Source of the DNA: Geomonas propionica
GTDB taxonomy: Bacteria; Desulfobacterota; Desulfuromonadia; Geobacterales; Geobacteraceae
Direction: 5' to 3'
Assembly: GCF_016458235.1 (NCBI RefSeq)
Contig: NZ_JAEMHK010000001.1
Location: forward strand, 372,001 to 436,000
Length of the DNA: 64,000 bases
The first letter of the stretch is position 1; every line of letters begins with the position of its first letter. The notes beneath the pieces are model-generated. The model was given only the letters and a program-made list of their open reading frames with translations, was not told the DNA's origin and did not search any database. The translations under genes and the position numbers were made by a program. Below, in pieces: positions 27,921-36,357 of this stretch.

Positions 27921-29501
27921 ATGCGGTTCAACGAACAAGAAATAGAGAAGCGTCGCACCTTCGCCATCATCAGTCACCCCGACGCCGGTAAGACTACCAT
28001 CACCGAGAAGCTTTTGCTCTTCGGCGGCGCCATCCAGCAGGCGGGTGAGGTCAGGGCCAGGAAGTCGGCGCGCCATGCCACCAGCGACTGGATGGAGATG
28101 GAGAAGCAGCGCGGCATTTCGGTTACTTCTTCAGTGATGAAGTTCACCTATCGCGATTTCGAGATCAACCTCCTCGATACCCCCGGCCATAATGACTTTT
28201 CGGAAGATACCTACAGAACCTTAACCGCAGTTGACTCAGTTTTGATGGTCATCGACTCGGTGAAGGGTGTCGAGAGCCAGACCAAGAAGCTGCTGGAGGT
28301 CTGCCGGCTGCGCCACACGCCGATCATGACCTTCATCAACAAGCTCGACCGCGAAGGGCGCGAGCCGCTCGACCTCCTGGACGACATCGAGAGCACCCTT
28401 AACATCCAGTGCGCCCCGATGACTTGGCCCATCGGCATGGGCAAGCGCTTCCGCGGCACCTACCACCTCTATACCAAGGAGATCACCTTCTACGATCCCG
28501 AGGCCGATCGCGGCGTGGGCGAGGTGATCACGGTCAAAGGGCTGGACGATCCCCTGTTGGACGAGCTCCTGGGGAGCCAGGTTGAGGAACTGCGCAACGA
28601 TGTGGAACTCCTGGAAGGCGCGGCACATCCCTTCGACGCCGAGGCCTACCTCGCCGGCAGGCAGACGCCGGTCTTCTTCGGTTCCGCCATCAACACCTTC
28701 GGGGTACAGCAGCTCTTGGACTCCTTCGTGGAGAACGCCCCGTCGCCCTTGCCGCGCGAGACCACCAGCCGCACCGTGGATCCCTACGAGGAGCCCTTCA
28801 CCGGCTTTACCTTCAAGATCCAGGCGAACATGGACCCGGCGCACCGCGACCGCATCGCCTTCTTCCGCATCTGCTCCGGCAAGTTCGTGCGCGGCATGAA
28901 GGTGAAACATTTGAGGCTTGGGCGCGAGATGCAGATCTCCAACGCCACCATCTTCATGGCCCAGGACCGCACCAATGTCGACGAGGCCTACGCGGGCGAC
29001 ATCATCGGCATCCACAACCACGGCATCATCAAGATCGGCGACACCTTCACCCAGGGCGAAGATCTTAAATATACCGGCATCCCGAACTTCGCGCCGGAGC
29101 ACTTCCGCAAGGTGCGCATCCTCAATCCGCTTAAGTCCAAGTCGCTGGAGAAAGGGCTGGTGCAGCTCGCCGAGGAGGGGACCACCCAGGTATTCCGCCC
29201 GCTCATGGGGGCGGACTGGATCGTCGGTGCGGTCGGTATGCTCCAATTCGACGTGGTCATGCACCGCCTGGAGCACGAGTACGGCGTCAAGGCCACTTAC
29301 GAACCCGTTTCCTACGTCACCGCGCGCTGGGTCACCGGTGACAGGAAGAAACTGGACGAGTTCCAGAAGAAGGAGGCGATGAGCCTCTACCTGGACGGTG
29401 AAGGTAACTTGGCCTACCTGGCCGGGAGCCAGTGGCGCCTCGACAACACCATGGAGAACTGGAAGGAACTCATCTTCCATGCCACCCGCGAGCACAGCTA
29501 A
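27921..29501 (+). CDS. prfC: Peptide chain release factor 3
   Basis: 526 residues from the ATG at 27921; a TTG directly before it is less likely. The GTPase domain has G1 [10 protein letters not shown]3 DTPGHNDF and G4 NKLDREG; domains II and III follow, and the family-specific [13 protein letters not shown] is present. RF3 removes RF1/RF2 after termination. The leader contains a terminator-like hairpin. Confidence 0.97.
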   Translation: MRFNEQEIEKRRTFAIISHPDAGKTTITEKLLLFGGAIQQAGEVRARKSARHATSDWMEMEKQRGISVTSSVMKFTYRDFEINLLDTPGHNDFSEDTYRTLTAVDSVLMVIDSVKGVESQTKKLLEVCRLRHTPIMTFINKLDREGREPLDLLDDIESTLNIQCAPMTWPIGMGKRFRGTYHLYTKEITFYDPEADRGVGEVITVKGLDDPLLDELLGSQVEELRNDVELLEGAAHPFDAEAYLAGRQTPVFFGSAINTFGVQQLLDSFVENAPSPLPRETTSRTVDPYEEPFTGFTFKIQANMDPAHRDRIAFFRICSGKFVRGMKVKHLRLGREMQISNATIFMAQDRTNVDEAYAGDIIGIHNHGIIKIGDTFTQGEDLKYTGIPNFAPEHFRKVRILNPLKSKSLEKGLVQLAEEGTTQVFRPLMGADWIVGAVGMLQFDVVMHRLEHEYGVKATYEPVSYVTARWVTGDRKKLDEFQKKEAMSLYLDGEGNLAYLAGSQWRLDNTMENWKELIFHATREHS

Positions 29502-29582
29502 TGACCGGCGTCCACACGTTCGCCTAGTCCGTTCAGTCCGACCAGTCAGCCAGACCGGTCCGACTTAACAGAAAGCCCGACC

Positions 29583-30497
29583 ATGACCACAGCACCAAAA
29601 TCCACCGCAGCAGCGCCGGCCACCAAGGGCGCCGCAGGCGGCGCCCTGCTCGTTCTTGCTGCCGCCACCCTTTGGGGGAGCTCCGGCACTGCCCAGGCCC
29701 TTTCCCCCGCCGGCGTCAGCCCCTGGAGCGTCGGTGCCTTCCGTCTCCTGGTGGGCGGAGCCGCCCTCATGCTGCTTGCCATTTTCAAGGGCGGCCTTGG
29801 CAAGGGGCGCTGGCCCTTCTGGAGCACCCTTGCCGCCGGCGGTTTCGTCGCCATCTACCAGCTGACCTTTTTCACCGCGGTGCACCGGACCGGCGTGGCC
29901 GTCGGCACCCTGGTCGCCATCGGGAGTTCCCCGGTCATTGCCGGCATCCTTGGGTTCGTGGTCCGGGGCGAGCGCCCGGGACGTGCCTGGGGAATCGCCA
30001 CCGTGCTTGCCACTGCCGGCTGCAGCCTGCTCGTGACCGGTGGCGGTGGTATCGCCATCGACGTCTTGGGTGTTTTGTTGGCGCTTGGCGCCGGCACCTC
30101 CTATGCCTGCTACACCATGGCCATCAAGGTACTCCTACCGGACCGGACCTCGGAAGCGGTCATGGCGGTGGTCTTCTGCCTGGGCGCTTTCCTGCTCCTG
30201 CCGGTGCTCTTTCTGACCGATATCACCTGGGTGGCGACGGCACGGGGCACCATGGTGGTTCTGTATCTCGGCGTCGTCATCACCGCCTTGTCGTACTGGC
30301 TCTTCGCTATGGGGCTGCGCAGCGTCCCTGTCGCCTCGGCTGTCACCCTTTCCCTGGCCGAGCCGCTGGTAGCCGCCCTCCTGGGCATCCTGTTCCTGGG
30401 CGAGCGCCTGACGCCCATGGCAATGGCGGGCATCCCGCTCCTCTTCGCCGGCCTCGCCGTCCTCGCCTACTCCATGTCCGGCAAAAGAGCCGTCTAA
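29583..30497 (+). CDS. EamA/DMT-superfamily transporter
   Basis: 304 residues, ten membrane helices in two EamA repeats (AATLWGSSGTAQAL begins the first, SYACYTMAIKVLL the second). It begins with a short Ala/Thr/Lys-rich cytoplasmic leader. Probably exports a metabolite or amino acid; substrate unknown. Only distantly similar to the other DMT transporter at 16534. Ends in a strong terminator. Confidence 0.9.
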   Translation: MTTAPKSTAAAPATKGAAGGALLVLAAATLWGSSGTAQALSPAGVSPWSVGAFRLLVGGAALMLLAIFKGGLGKGRWPFWSTLAAGGFVAIYQLTFFTAVHRTGVAVGTLVAIGSSPVIAGILGFVVRGERPGRAWGIATVLATAGCSLLVTGGGGIAIDVLGVLLALGAGTSYACYTMAIKVLLPDRTSEAVMAVVFCLGAFLLLPVLFLTDITWVATARGTMVVLYLGVVITALSYWLFAMGLRSVPVASAVTLSLAEPLVAALLGILFLGERLTPMAMAGIPLLFAGLAVLAYSMSGKRAV

Positions 30498-30501
30498 ATA
30501 A

Positions 30502-30536
30502 ATAAGGGGCGCCGTCACCGGCGCCCCTTATCTTTT
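30502..30536 (+). terminator. Terminator after the DMT transporter
   Basis: ATAAGGGGCGCC and GGCGCCCCTTAT form a perfect 12-bp stem with a 6-base loop, followed by CTTTT. A-rich sequence to the left makes partial function in the other direction possible. Confidence 0.85.
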
Positions 30537-30561
30537 CTGTCCACGGTTGATGGCGTCAACC

Positions 30562-30586
30562 TGTAGGGGCGAATAATCATTCGCCC
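30562..30586. repeat. Palindromic GGGCGAAT repeat, copy 2
   Basis: TGTAGGGGCGAATAATCATTCGCCC: same arms and TGTAG flank as the copies at 2780 and 58450, in inverse orientation relative to the CTACA flank. Confidence 0.75.
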
Positions 30587-30620
30587 AGCTCCCCCGCCAC
30601 CCCAGAACCGTTCCCCATTT

Positions 30621-31337
30621 CTACCCGCTGAACCCCAGGAAATCCAACAACCTTTCCCACGAAGCGTTCACCACCTGCGTCTCGGCGATCCCAGCCTCAG
30701 CCGCCAATTGTAGCGCCTGGTCGAACACCCCAACCCCCTGGCAGATGTGCGCGTCGCTCCCGATCATGACCCGGGCGCCGATTCTGGCGCATAGCCGAGC
30801 GATTTCGGCGCAGTTCTCGTTGCTCCCCTTGCGGCTCACCGCGGCGAGCGAGGAGTTGTTCAGCTCCAGCGCGGTATCGGTGGCGAGCGCACCCATGACC
30901 ACCTCCTCGTAGTGGAGCGGGAAGATCGGGTTGCCCGGGTGGGAGATGCATTTCACCAGCGGGTTTTCCATGACCGCGAGGAGGGTCTTGGTGTTGCGGT
31001 CCCGGTCCTGGCCGCAGATGCCGCAGTCCTCGTGGAATCCTGCCATGACGTAGTCGAGGCTCTCCAGGACGTCCTGCTCCAGGTCGAGCCGGCCGGTGTG
31101 GTCGAGGATGTTGGCCTCGATGCCGCGGAAGATCCTGACCCCCGCGATGGTGGCGGGGACGAAGCGCATGGCGCAGAAGTGGTATCGGTGCGGCCCGCCA
31201 GGAAGTCCGGGGCCGTGGTCGGTGATGCCGAGCCCGCGCAGTCCCGCCTGGGCAGCCGCGTTAGCCAGTTCGTTAATGGTAGAGTAAGCGTGCCCCGAAG
31301 CGAGGGTGTGAGTATGCATGTCGGCTATGATTTTCAT
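30621..31337 (-). CDS. PHP-domain metal-dependent phosphatase/hydrolase (YcdX type)
   Basis: 238 residues from the ATG at 31337, the usual start for the family (MKIIADMHTHTLASGHAYST); no good ribosome site is seen for it or for an ATG 36 bp upstream. PHP metal ligands are visible: His8/His10, ITDHG, the GIEANI glutamate, and SDAH near the C-terminus. YcdX-type PHP proteins are trinuclear zinc phosphoesterases. Monocistronic on the minus strand. Confidence 0.88.
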   Translation of the reverse strand: MKIIADMHTHTLASGHAYSTINELANAAAQAGLRGLGITDHGPGLPGGPHRYHFCAMRFVPATIAGVRIFRGIEANILDHTGRLDLEQDVLESLDYVMAGFHEDCGICGQDRDRNTKTLLAVMENPLVKCISHPGNPIFPLHYEEVVMGALATDTALELNNSSLAAVSRKGSNENCAEIARLCARIGARVMIGSDAHICQGVGVFDQALQLAAEAGIAETQVVNASWERLLDFLGFSG

Positions 31338-31477
31338 GGTCTGGACTATTTCATAGCGGAAAGTAAATGTCAAGGTGACGGGGGGCAGGCGGTGCGGCAG
31401 CTACAGCAATGCTTTCTTGTGCCGCGTCTGGTATCCGGGGTAGTGATGCCACGAAGTGCTGTCCGCGCCCAAGCATT

Positions 31478-31521
31478 CCCCACTTTGCGAAGGGGGGAAC
31501 GCTTGGGGGGATTTGCCTTTG
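31478..31521. repeat. CCCC-TTTGCGAA-GGGG repeat
   Basis: CCCCACTTTGCGAAGGGGGG is followed by a second G-run and ATTTGCCTTTG. The copy at 35007 shares the trailing GGGGGGATTTGCCTTTG. Downstream GATTCGAACC looks like a tRNA T-loop but has no pairing arms. Confidence 0.7.
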
Positions 31522-31544
31522 ATTCGAACCCCTGGAAAGCAGGC

Positions 31545-31579
31545 ACAAAAAAAGGGCGTACCTTGCGGCACGCCCTTTT
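31545..31579 (-). terminator. Terminator of the atpZ-I-B-E operon
   Basis: AAAGGGCGT and ACGCCCTTT form a 9-bp stem. On the minus strand it is followed by a run of seven T residues, 20 bp after the atpE stop codon. Confidence 0.85.
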
Positions 31580-31600
31580 TGCGTTTCTTGAAGAAACTAA

Positions 31601-31876
31601 TTACTTCGCAACAGCCTTGATAGCGGACATTGCAACTTCTTTGTACGGGTTAGCGAAAAGGATGATGAGGCAAACAACGAGGGCGTAGATTGCCAGGGAC
31701 TCGATCATCGCCAGACCGATCATCATGGTGGTGAGGATTTTGCCGGAAGCGCCCGGGTTACGGGAAACGCCTTCTACTGCGCTCTTAACTGCGAGACCCT
31801 GGCCGATGCCGGTGCCGAGGGTGCCGAGAGCCATGCCGATGCCTGCTGCGAGTACACACATAGTAAAGAATTCCAT
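31601..31876 (-). CDS. atpE: ATP synthase F0 subunit c
   Basis: 91 residues, two hydrophobic helices with the glycine motif GTLGTGIGQGLA (helix 1) and the ion-carrying Glu59 in helix 2 (MIGLAMIESLAIYALV). Gln26, Glu59, Ser60 and Tyr64 match, at the same spacing, four of the residues that bind Na+ in the Ilyobacter/Propionigenium c-ring, though Leu61 replaces the Thr found there. Good ribosome site (AAAGGAG). Last gene of the F0 operon, 149 bp after atpB with a 7-bp repeat array between. Confidence 0.97.
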   Translation of the reverse strand: MEFFTMCVLAAGIGMALGTLGTGIGQGLAVKSAVEGVSRNPGASGKILTTMMIGLAMIESLAIYALVVCLIILFANPYKEVAMSAIKAVAK

Positions 31877-31930
31877 TTGTTTCTCCTTTGCTGCGTATTT
31901 TTCCTAAATAGTATAGGAATCAAAAAGATA

Positions 31931-32002
31931 GTTCTAAGTTCTAGGTTCTACGTTGAGAGGTTTCGGTTTTCGGTTCTAACTTAGAACGTAGAACGTCGAA
32001 CC
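31931..32002. repeat. 7-bp repeat array with both orientations, copy 2
   Basis: GTTCTAA, GTTCTAG, GTTCTAC on the left face AACTTAG, AACGTAG, AACGTCG on the right around a short centre, so the transcript can form a hairpin. It lies between atpB and atpE, inside the operon. Confidence 0.75.
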
Positions 32003-32025
32003 GCTTCTCAACAGCTTTCCTGTTT

Positions 32026-32715
32026 TTAGTGCGCGTGCTCCAGCGAGCCCTGGATGTAGATCATGGCCAGGAGCATGAACACGAAGGCCTGGATGAAGGA
32101 AACCAGCACGCCCATCAGCATCATCGGCAGCGGCACCATGAAGGGGGCCAGGCCGAAGAAGATGATCAGGACCAGCTCGTGGCCGTTCATGTTGCCGAAG
32201 AGACGCAGGGTCAGCGAGATCACGCGGCTCAGGTGGCCGATCACCTCGATGAAGAACATCATCGGGGCCAGCCAGGCGATGGGGCCCAGGAAGTGCTTGA
32301 TGTAGCCGGCGCCATGCTCCTTCACGCCCACGATGTGGGTGGTGACGAAGACGACGACCGCGCAGGCCGCGGTGGTGTTGATGTTCGCGGTCGGCGGGAA
32401 GAAGCCCGGGACCAGGCCGATCAGGTTGGACACCAAGATGAACAGCGCCAGGGTCGCGACCAGCGGGAAGAACGGACGGCCGTGCTCGCCCATGGTCTCT
32501 ACCAGCATGTTCTCGATGCCGCCCACGATGACTTCCATGAAGTTCTGCGCGCCGGAGGGAACCGCCTGCAGTCGCTTGGTGGCCACGATGGAGAAGAGCA
32601 CCAGGCCGATCATGATCAGCCAGGTATAAACGACGGCGTCAGCGCTGGCCTCGGAGAAACCGAGGGGGTGCAGCAACTCACGGAAAAACTGAAGGAATAA
32701 AAAGGGATGAACCAT
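32026..32715 (-). CDS. atpB: ATP synthase F0 subunit a
   Basis: 229 residues from the ATG at 32715, eight bases after AGGAGG. Five or six transmembrane helices. The essential arginine lies in [16 protein letters not shown], and the C-terminal helix [24 protein letters not shown] is typical. Forms the ion half-channels against the c-ring. Operon partner of atpE and the two assembly genes upstream. Confidence 0.97.
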   Translation of the reverse strand: MVHPFLFLQFFRELLHPLGFSEASADAVVYTWLIMIGLVLFSIVATKRLQAVPSGAQNFMEVIVGGIENMLVETMGEHGRPFFPLVATLALFILVSNLIGLVPGFFPPTANINTTAACAVVVFVTTHIVGVKEHGAGYIKHFLGPIAWLAPMMFFIEVIGHLSRVISLTLRLFGNMNGHELVLIIFFGLAPFMVPLPMMLMGVLVSFIQAFVFMLLAMIYIQGSLEHAH

Positions 32716-32719
32716 GCAG

Positions 32720-33106
32720 CTAGCCTCCTTTACGGGTCGACAGATATATCGAAAATGCAATTATGTTGAGAACGAGGACCGAGAGCCCGATTATCAGGCC
32801 AAAGATGTCGGCCTTGAAGACCACGATCAACAGGTACAAAAAGGCCGCCATAATGGCGAGCCGTAATACGTAACGCAGTATGGCGAAGCGCGAAGCGTTG
32901 CGCGGCTGCATCCTGAGCGCCGCTTCCAGCCCGGCCCGGATCCAGAAGAAGTTGGCCAGGGCCAGCAATCCCCCGACGAAGAGCGAGCCGCCGAACCGTG
33001 GGGAGATCAGGAGCGCCCCCGCGGCACCGAGTACGACACTCAGCAGCAGGCTCCCCCGGACTAGCCAGGAGAAGATGTTACTCTCGTTTATCTTTGTCTC
33101 CGCCAT
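32720..33106 (-). CDS. atpI: ATP synthase subunit I (assembly protein)
   Basis: 128 residues with four hydrophobic segments, in the position of atpI upstream of atpB; the AtpI family helps assemble the c-ring and may handle Mg2+. Its start overlaps the end of the atpZ-like gene by 29 bp, and its stop is 4 bp before atpB, so translation is coupled. The start ATG at 33106 lacks a good ribosome site, consistent with coupling. Confidence 0.85.
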   Translation of the reverse strand: MAETKINESNIFSWLVRGSLLLSVVLGAAGALLISPRFGGSLFVGGLLALANFFWIRAGLEAALRMQPRNASRFAILRYVLRLAIMAAFLYLLIVVFKADIFGLIIGLSVLVLNIIAFSIYLSTRKGG

Positions 33107-33320
33107 CGCGCAGTTCTTTGCCCGCTAATATGAAGATGTTGCGGAAGCCTGCCGCAATGCCGAAGAAGAGAAAGATGAAGAAAAACCACGGTTTGGTGCC
33201 GAGCCACTGGTCCAGTTTCAGGCCAACGTACACGCCGATGGCGATGGCCACGGCGAACGAGATCCCCATGGTGGAGACCATGCCCAGAGTCCTGAACAGG
33301 TTCTTCTTTTCTTGATCCAT
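33078..33320 (-). CDS. atpZ: AtpZ-like F0F1-ATPase accessory protein
   Basis: 80 residues with two transmembrane helices (TLGMVSTMGISFAVAIAIGV, then PWFFFIFLFFGIAAGFRNIF) and a charged tail ([14 protein letters not shown]). This is the AtpZ/AtpI small-protein pattern found first in many atp operons. It heads the F0 operon with a GTATAC motif 21 bp before its start codon. Confidence 0.85.
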   Translation of the reverse strand: MDQEKKNLFRTLGMVSTMGISFAVAIAIGVYVGLKLDQWLGTKPWFFFIFLFFGIAAGFRNIFILAGKELRDGGDKDKRE

Positions 33321-33340
33321 GACTCACTGTCCTCATTCCC

Positions 33341-33346
33341 GTATAC
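33341..33346. promoter_or_regulatory. GTATAC motif upstream of atpZ
   Basis: GTATAC 21 bp upstream of the atpZ start and downstream of the predicted -10, flanked by CCCGTA and TACGGG. A repressing position. Confidence 0.5.
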
Positions 33347-33370
33347 AAATTACGGGTAGAAAACCAAGGC

Positions 33371-33400
33371 TAAATAGCATGACCCAGGTGCTAATGTCAA
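33371..33400 (-). promoter_or_regulatory. Sigma70 promoter of the atpZ-I-B-E operon
   Basis: On the minus strand TTGACA and TATTTA are separated by 18 bp, with the -10 about 50 bp upstream of the atpZ start codon. Confidence 0.65.
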
Positions 33401-33583
33401 TTAATTTCCAAGGTTCGGCTCAACAAAAATAACGATTTATCGCAGCATCCCGAGTGTCGGCCGCGCTTTGCCTTGCCCGCTTCCGTCATTGTAACAGTCC
33501 GGTGCTGCCGCTGCCAACAAGGTACCGTCGCCGTATGGCTCGGCGCTGCATGCCCCCTTTTTCACCGGCCCTGCAGAAGTTGA

Positions 33584-33612
33584 TTGCGTCATCAGTCGGC
33601 CTTAAGTAGAAT
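33584..33612 (+). promoter_or_regulatory. Possible promoter of the first MshEN gene
   Basis: TTGCGT and TAGAAT are separated by 17 bp; the -35 is weak. About 68 bp upstream of the start codon. Confidence 0.4.
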
Positions 33613-33680
33613 ATGCCAATTTTCCTGTTCCAGTTGCGTAGTTTTCTGAACCCGAGCCTATGTGCTCAAGGAGGTAACAG

Positions 33681-34733
33681 ATGTCGGTAAAACTCGGCGA
33701 GATGTTGCTCAAGGTGGGGGCGCTAACCAAGGCTCAACTGGATCAGGTGCTGCAGGCCCAGACGATCTATGGCGGCAGGATCGGCACCAACCTGGTGGAG
33801 ATGGGGCTGGTTTCCGAGGAGGAGCTGGCCCACGTGCTGAGCGAGCAGATGGGCGCTCCCTGCGTTGAACCGGCCGAGCTCTCCTCCATCCCCGACCAGG
33901 TGCTGCGCCTCATTCCCCTGGAGTTGATCAAGCGCTACCGCGTGGTCCCGCTGGCCGTCGAGGGTAAGCGGCTTTCCCTCGCCATGACCAACCCGCACGA
34001 TTTCAAGGCGCTGGACGAGATCGGGTTTGTGACCGGAATGGTCATCAAGCCGAGGATCTGTCCCGAGCTCAGGCTCAACGTCGCCCTGGAGCGTTTTTAC
34101 CGCATCACCCGCCCCACCCGTTTCGTCGAGGTCGATGGTGGGCTGCGGACCCGTTTCGAATCGGGCGCCCAGAGCGCCCCCCCCTCCGGCAATCCGCTTA
34201 ACAGCCGGTACATGGCCTCGGTCGGCGAGCCCACCTTTGCCGACCAGGTGACCGTCAAAGATCTCGCCGACATGATGTCCGGCGCCGGCAGCGAGAAGGA
34301 GGTGGTGCAGGCCCTCATCTCCTACATCTCCGGAGAGTTCGACCGCGGCGGCTTCCTCCGTCTCAAGTCGGGAATGGCGGTCGGGGTCCAGGCTGTTGCC
34401 GACGGCCTGGCCGTGGAAAGCTTTCCCGGGTTCCAGACCGAGATCGAGAAGATGAACCACCTACAGCGCATGGTCCAGGAAAAGGGGCTGGTGCTCTGCG
34501 AGTTTGCGGCAGGCGACGCCGAGGGTGTGCTGGTGCGGGCCATGGGCGGCAAGCTCCCCGCCTCCGCGCTGCTCCTTCCCGTTTCGCTGGCTGGGCACGT
34601 GGTGGGCGCCATCTGCGCCAGCGACAGCAAAGGAAGGCTGGGCGGCGGCGCCTTCGAGCTGCAGCGTGTGGGTGTCATGGCCGAGCTCAGCCTGGAGATG
34701 CTTTCCCTGCGCAGGAAAATCCAGAGCGCCTGA
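33681..34733 (+). CDS. Stand-alone MshEN (GspE N-terminal) domain protein, paralogue 1
   Basis: 350 residues. The N-terminus has two 24-residue MshEN motifs of the c-di-GMP-binding type (LGEMLLKVGALTKAQLDQVL and RIGTNLVEMGLVSEEELAHV, each ending in L-x-x-Q), then the rest of the GspE N-terminal fold (PLELIKRYRVVPLAVEGKRLSLAM region). The ATPase domain of GspE/PilB/MshE is absent. In its place residues about 155-350 form an unrecognised GAF-like region (MAVGVQAVADGL... LPVSLAGHVVGAICASDS). Probably a c-di-GMP receptor with an unknown output. Followed by a terminator and a close paralogue. Confidence 0.85.
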   Translation: MSVKLGEMLLKVGALTKAQLDQVLQAQTIYGGRIGTNLVEMGLVSEEELAHVLSEQMGAPCVEPAELSSIPDQVLRLIPLELIKRYRVVPLAVEGKRLSLAMTNPHDFKALDEIGFVTGMVIKPRICPELRLNVALERFYRITRPTRFVEVDGGLRTRFESGAQSAPPSGNPLNSRYMASVGEPTFADQVTVKDLADMMSGAGSEKEVVQALISYISGEFDRGGFLRLKSGMAVGVQAVADGLAVESFPGFQTEIEKMNHLQRMVQEKGLVLCEFAAGDAEGVLVRAMGGKLPASALLLPVSLAGHVVGAICASDSKGRLGGGAFELQRVGVMAELSLEMLSLRRKIQSA

Positions 34734-34784
34734 CACTCGTCCTATCTCCCGGGCGCGGCCGGGCGCAAACCACTTCAACAACGC

Positions 34785-34814
34785 GGGGCGTCACCATCAG
34801 GTGACGCCCCTTTT
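34785..34814 (+). terminator. Terminator of MshEN gene 1
   Basis: GGGGCGTCACC and GGTGACGCCCC form a perfect 11-bp stem with loop ATCA, followed by TTTT. Confidence 0.88.
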
Positions 34815-35006
34815 CTTTGGCCCTCCACTTTGTCCCCCTCCCTTGACCGCAGCTTCCCCCACCCCCTAACCCCCTCCCGCAAGGGGAGGTGGGATCAAGA
34901 GCAGCATTCCCGGTAATTGAGTTCGGGACGTTCGCCGAAATTCATCGAAAGTCTGGCTGAGGAACATAGAGCCATGCCGCCACGACGCGCCGCACGTGAA
35001 CCAGCG

Positions 35007-35048
35007 TCCCCCACTTTGCGAAGGGGGGACAGGGGGGATTTGCCTTTG
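35007..35048. repeat. CCCC-TTTGCGAA-GGGG repeat
   Basis: CCCCCACTTTGCGAAGGGGGG, a spacer, GGGGGGATTTGCCTTTG: same architecture as 31478-31521. Confidence 0.7.
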
Positions 35049-35187
35049 TTTGCCTCTTTGCCCCTTTTCGTTGCACCCCCAGGCCGACCCTGTAGAATAA
35101 TTGGCGTTGTTTAATCTGGCTTTTCAAAGGTCTTCCTACTAACCCCTGCCACCGCACCTGTGCGGCGACAGGCGGAGGAGGTGTGAC

Positions 35188-36222
35188 ATGGCGGCACGAC
35201 TCGGCGAGATGTTGCTGAAGATAGGGGCCCTGGACGCGTCCCAATTGGAGCAGGTGCTGAACGCCCAGGCCATTTACGGCGGCAGGCTTGGAACGAACCT
35301 GGTGGAGATGGGGCTGGTGGAAGAGGACCAACTGGCGCGGGTGCTGAGCGAACAGCTCGGTGTCCCCTGCATCGACCACGAACTTTTGGCGGCGATTCCG
35401 GAGAGCGTGCTGGGATTGCTGCCGCTGGAGTTGGTGGAGCGCTACCGGGTGCTGCCGGTTTCCCTGGACGGCAAGCGGCTGGTGGTGACCATATCCGATC
35501 CCTCGGATTTCAAGGCGATCGACGAGATCGGGTTCATCACCGCACTGGTGATCATCCCGCGCGTCTCTTCCGAGTTGCGCTTGAGCATAGCCCTGGAGCG
35601 CTACTACGGCATCAAGCGCCCGGTACGCTACATCCCGGTGCAGGGAGGGGTCCGGTCCAGGTTCGCGCCCCCGGAGCTGCAGCAAGCGGTGCTGGAGGCC
35701 ACAAGGGCGGGCGACAGCGCGGCCTGGCAACCGGAGCGCGTGTCTCTCTCCGAGTTGGCGGATCGGCTGGCGGCGGCCTCGGCCGAGCCGGAAGCGGTCC
35801 AGGCGCTTCTTTCTTATGTCGCGGGGGAGTTTGACCGGGGCGCCCTGGTGCGATTGAAGCACGGGCAGTTGGTTGGCGTCCAGGCGGTGGCGGCGGGCGA
35901 GCCGGTACCTGGGTTCAGCGGCTGCGCGTTGCCCTTGGAGGAGGCGCCCCAAATGCAGCGCGTAGTGCGGGAGCGGGACGTGTTTCTCGGAGAAGTCTCC
36001 GCCGGAGCGGAGGGGGCGCTGCTGCAGGCGATGGGGGGAGAGTTGCCGGCGCCGGCGCTCATGGTCCCCCTGATGTTGGGTGGGCAGGTCGCGGGGGTGA
36101 TCTGCGCCCACGACAGCCACGGGCGGCTCGGGGGAGGCGCCTTCGAACTGCAGCGCGTAGCCGTGATGGCGGAACTGAGCCTGGAGATGATCACGCTGCG
36201 CAAGAGGCTGGTCGCGGTTTAG
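35188..36222 (+). CDS. Stand-alone MshEN domain protein, paralogue 2
   Basis: 344 residues and colinear with the preceding gene over its full length, so a tandem duplication. Motifs RLGEMLLKIGALDASQLEQV and RLGTNLVEMGLVEEDQLARV fit the MshEN consensus. The C-terminal half again resembles a GAF-like fold (QLVGVQAVAAGEPV... LMVPLMLGGQVAGVICAHDS). No ATPase domain. Start ATG at 35188 with GGAGGAGG upstream. Ends in a bidirectional terminator shared with hemL. Confidence 0.85.
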   Translation: MAARLGEMLLKIGALDASQLEQVLNAQAIYGGRLGTNLVEMGLVEEDQLARVLSEQLGVPCIDHELLAAIPESVLGLLPLELVERYRVLPVSLDGKRLVVTISDPSDFKAIDEIGFITALVIIPRVSSELRLSIALERYYGIKRPVRYIPVQGGVRSRFAPPELQQAVLEATRAGDSAAWQPERVSLSELADRLAAASAEPEAVQALLSYVAGEFDRGALVRLKHGQLVGVQAVAAGEPVPGFSGCALPLEEAPQMQRVVRERDVFLGEVSAGAEGALLQAMGGELPAPALMVPLMLGGQVAGVICAHDSHGRLGGGAFELQRVAVMAELSLEMITLRKRLVAV

Positions 36223-36302
36223 GCTCCTGCAACCTGAAGGACCCGTTCTGCTCTCCCCCTCCCTTGACGGGAGGGGGGAGACGCAGAGATCTCATGAAAA
36301 AA

Positions 36303-36332
36303 GGCGCCCGCAATGTTGCGGGCGCCTTTTTT
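36303..36332. terminator. Bidirectional terminator between MshEN gene 2 and hemL
   Basis: GGCGCCCGCAA and TTGCGGGCGCC form a perfect 11-bp stem with A6 before and T6 after. Confidence 0.9.
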
Positions 36333-36357
36333 GTTGGTGCGTGAAGCGAAGGTCGGT

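Larger units (their letters stand above)
33321..33680. other. 360-bp divergent region between atpZ and the first MshEN gene
   Basis: No gene is seen. The left part is AT-rich and holds the atpZ promoter and a GTATAC site. The right part holds a weaker promoter for the MshEN gene. The middle (33440-33580) shows nothing recognisable. Confidence 0.6.
34734..35187. other. 454-bp spacer between the two MshEN genes
   Basis: No gene. Contains the terminator of the first gene, G/C-rich tracts (34835-34900), a CCCC-TTTGCGAA-GGGG repeat (35007-35048) and a short AT-rich stretch (35085-35140) that may hold the promoter of the second gene. Confidence 0.6.

Noticed and set aside
31505..31545. tRNA T-loop-like GATTCGAACC
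   Set aside because: The flanking bases do not form a T-arm or acceptor stem, and no anticodon arm is found; it is part of a repeat flank.
31351..31548. 65-codon minus-strand frame between the PHP gene and the atpE terminator
   Set aside because: It runs through a CCCC/GGGG repeat and has no ribosome site or recognisable protein features.
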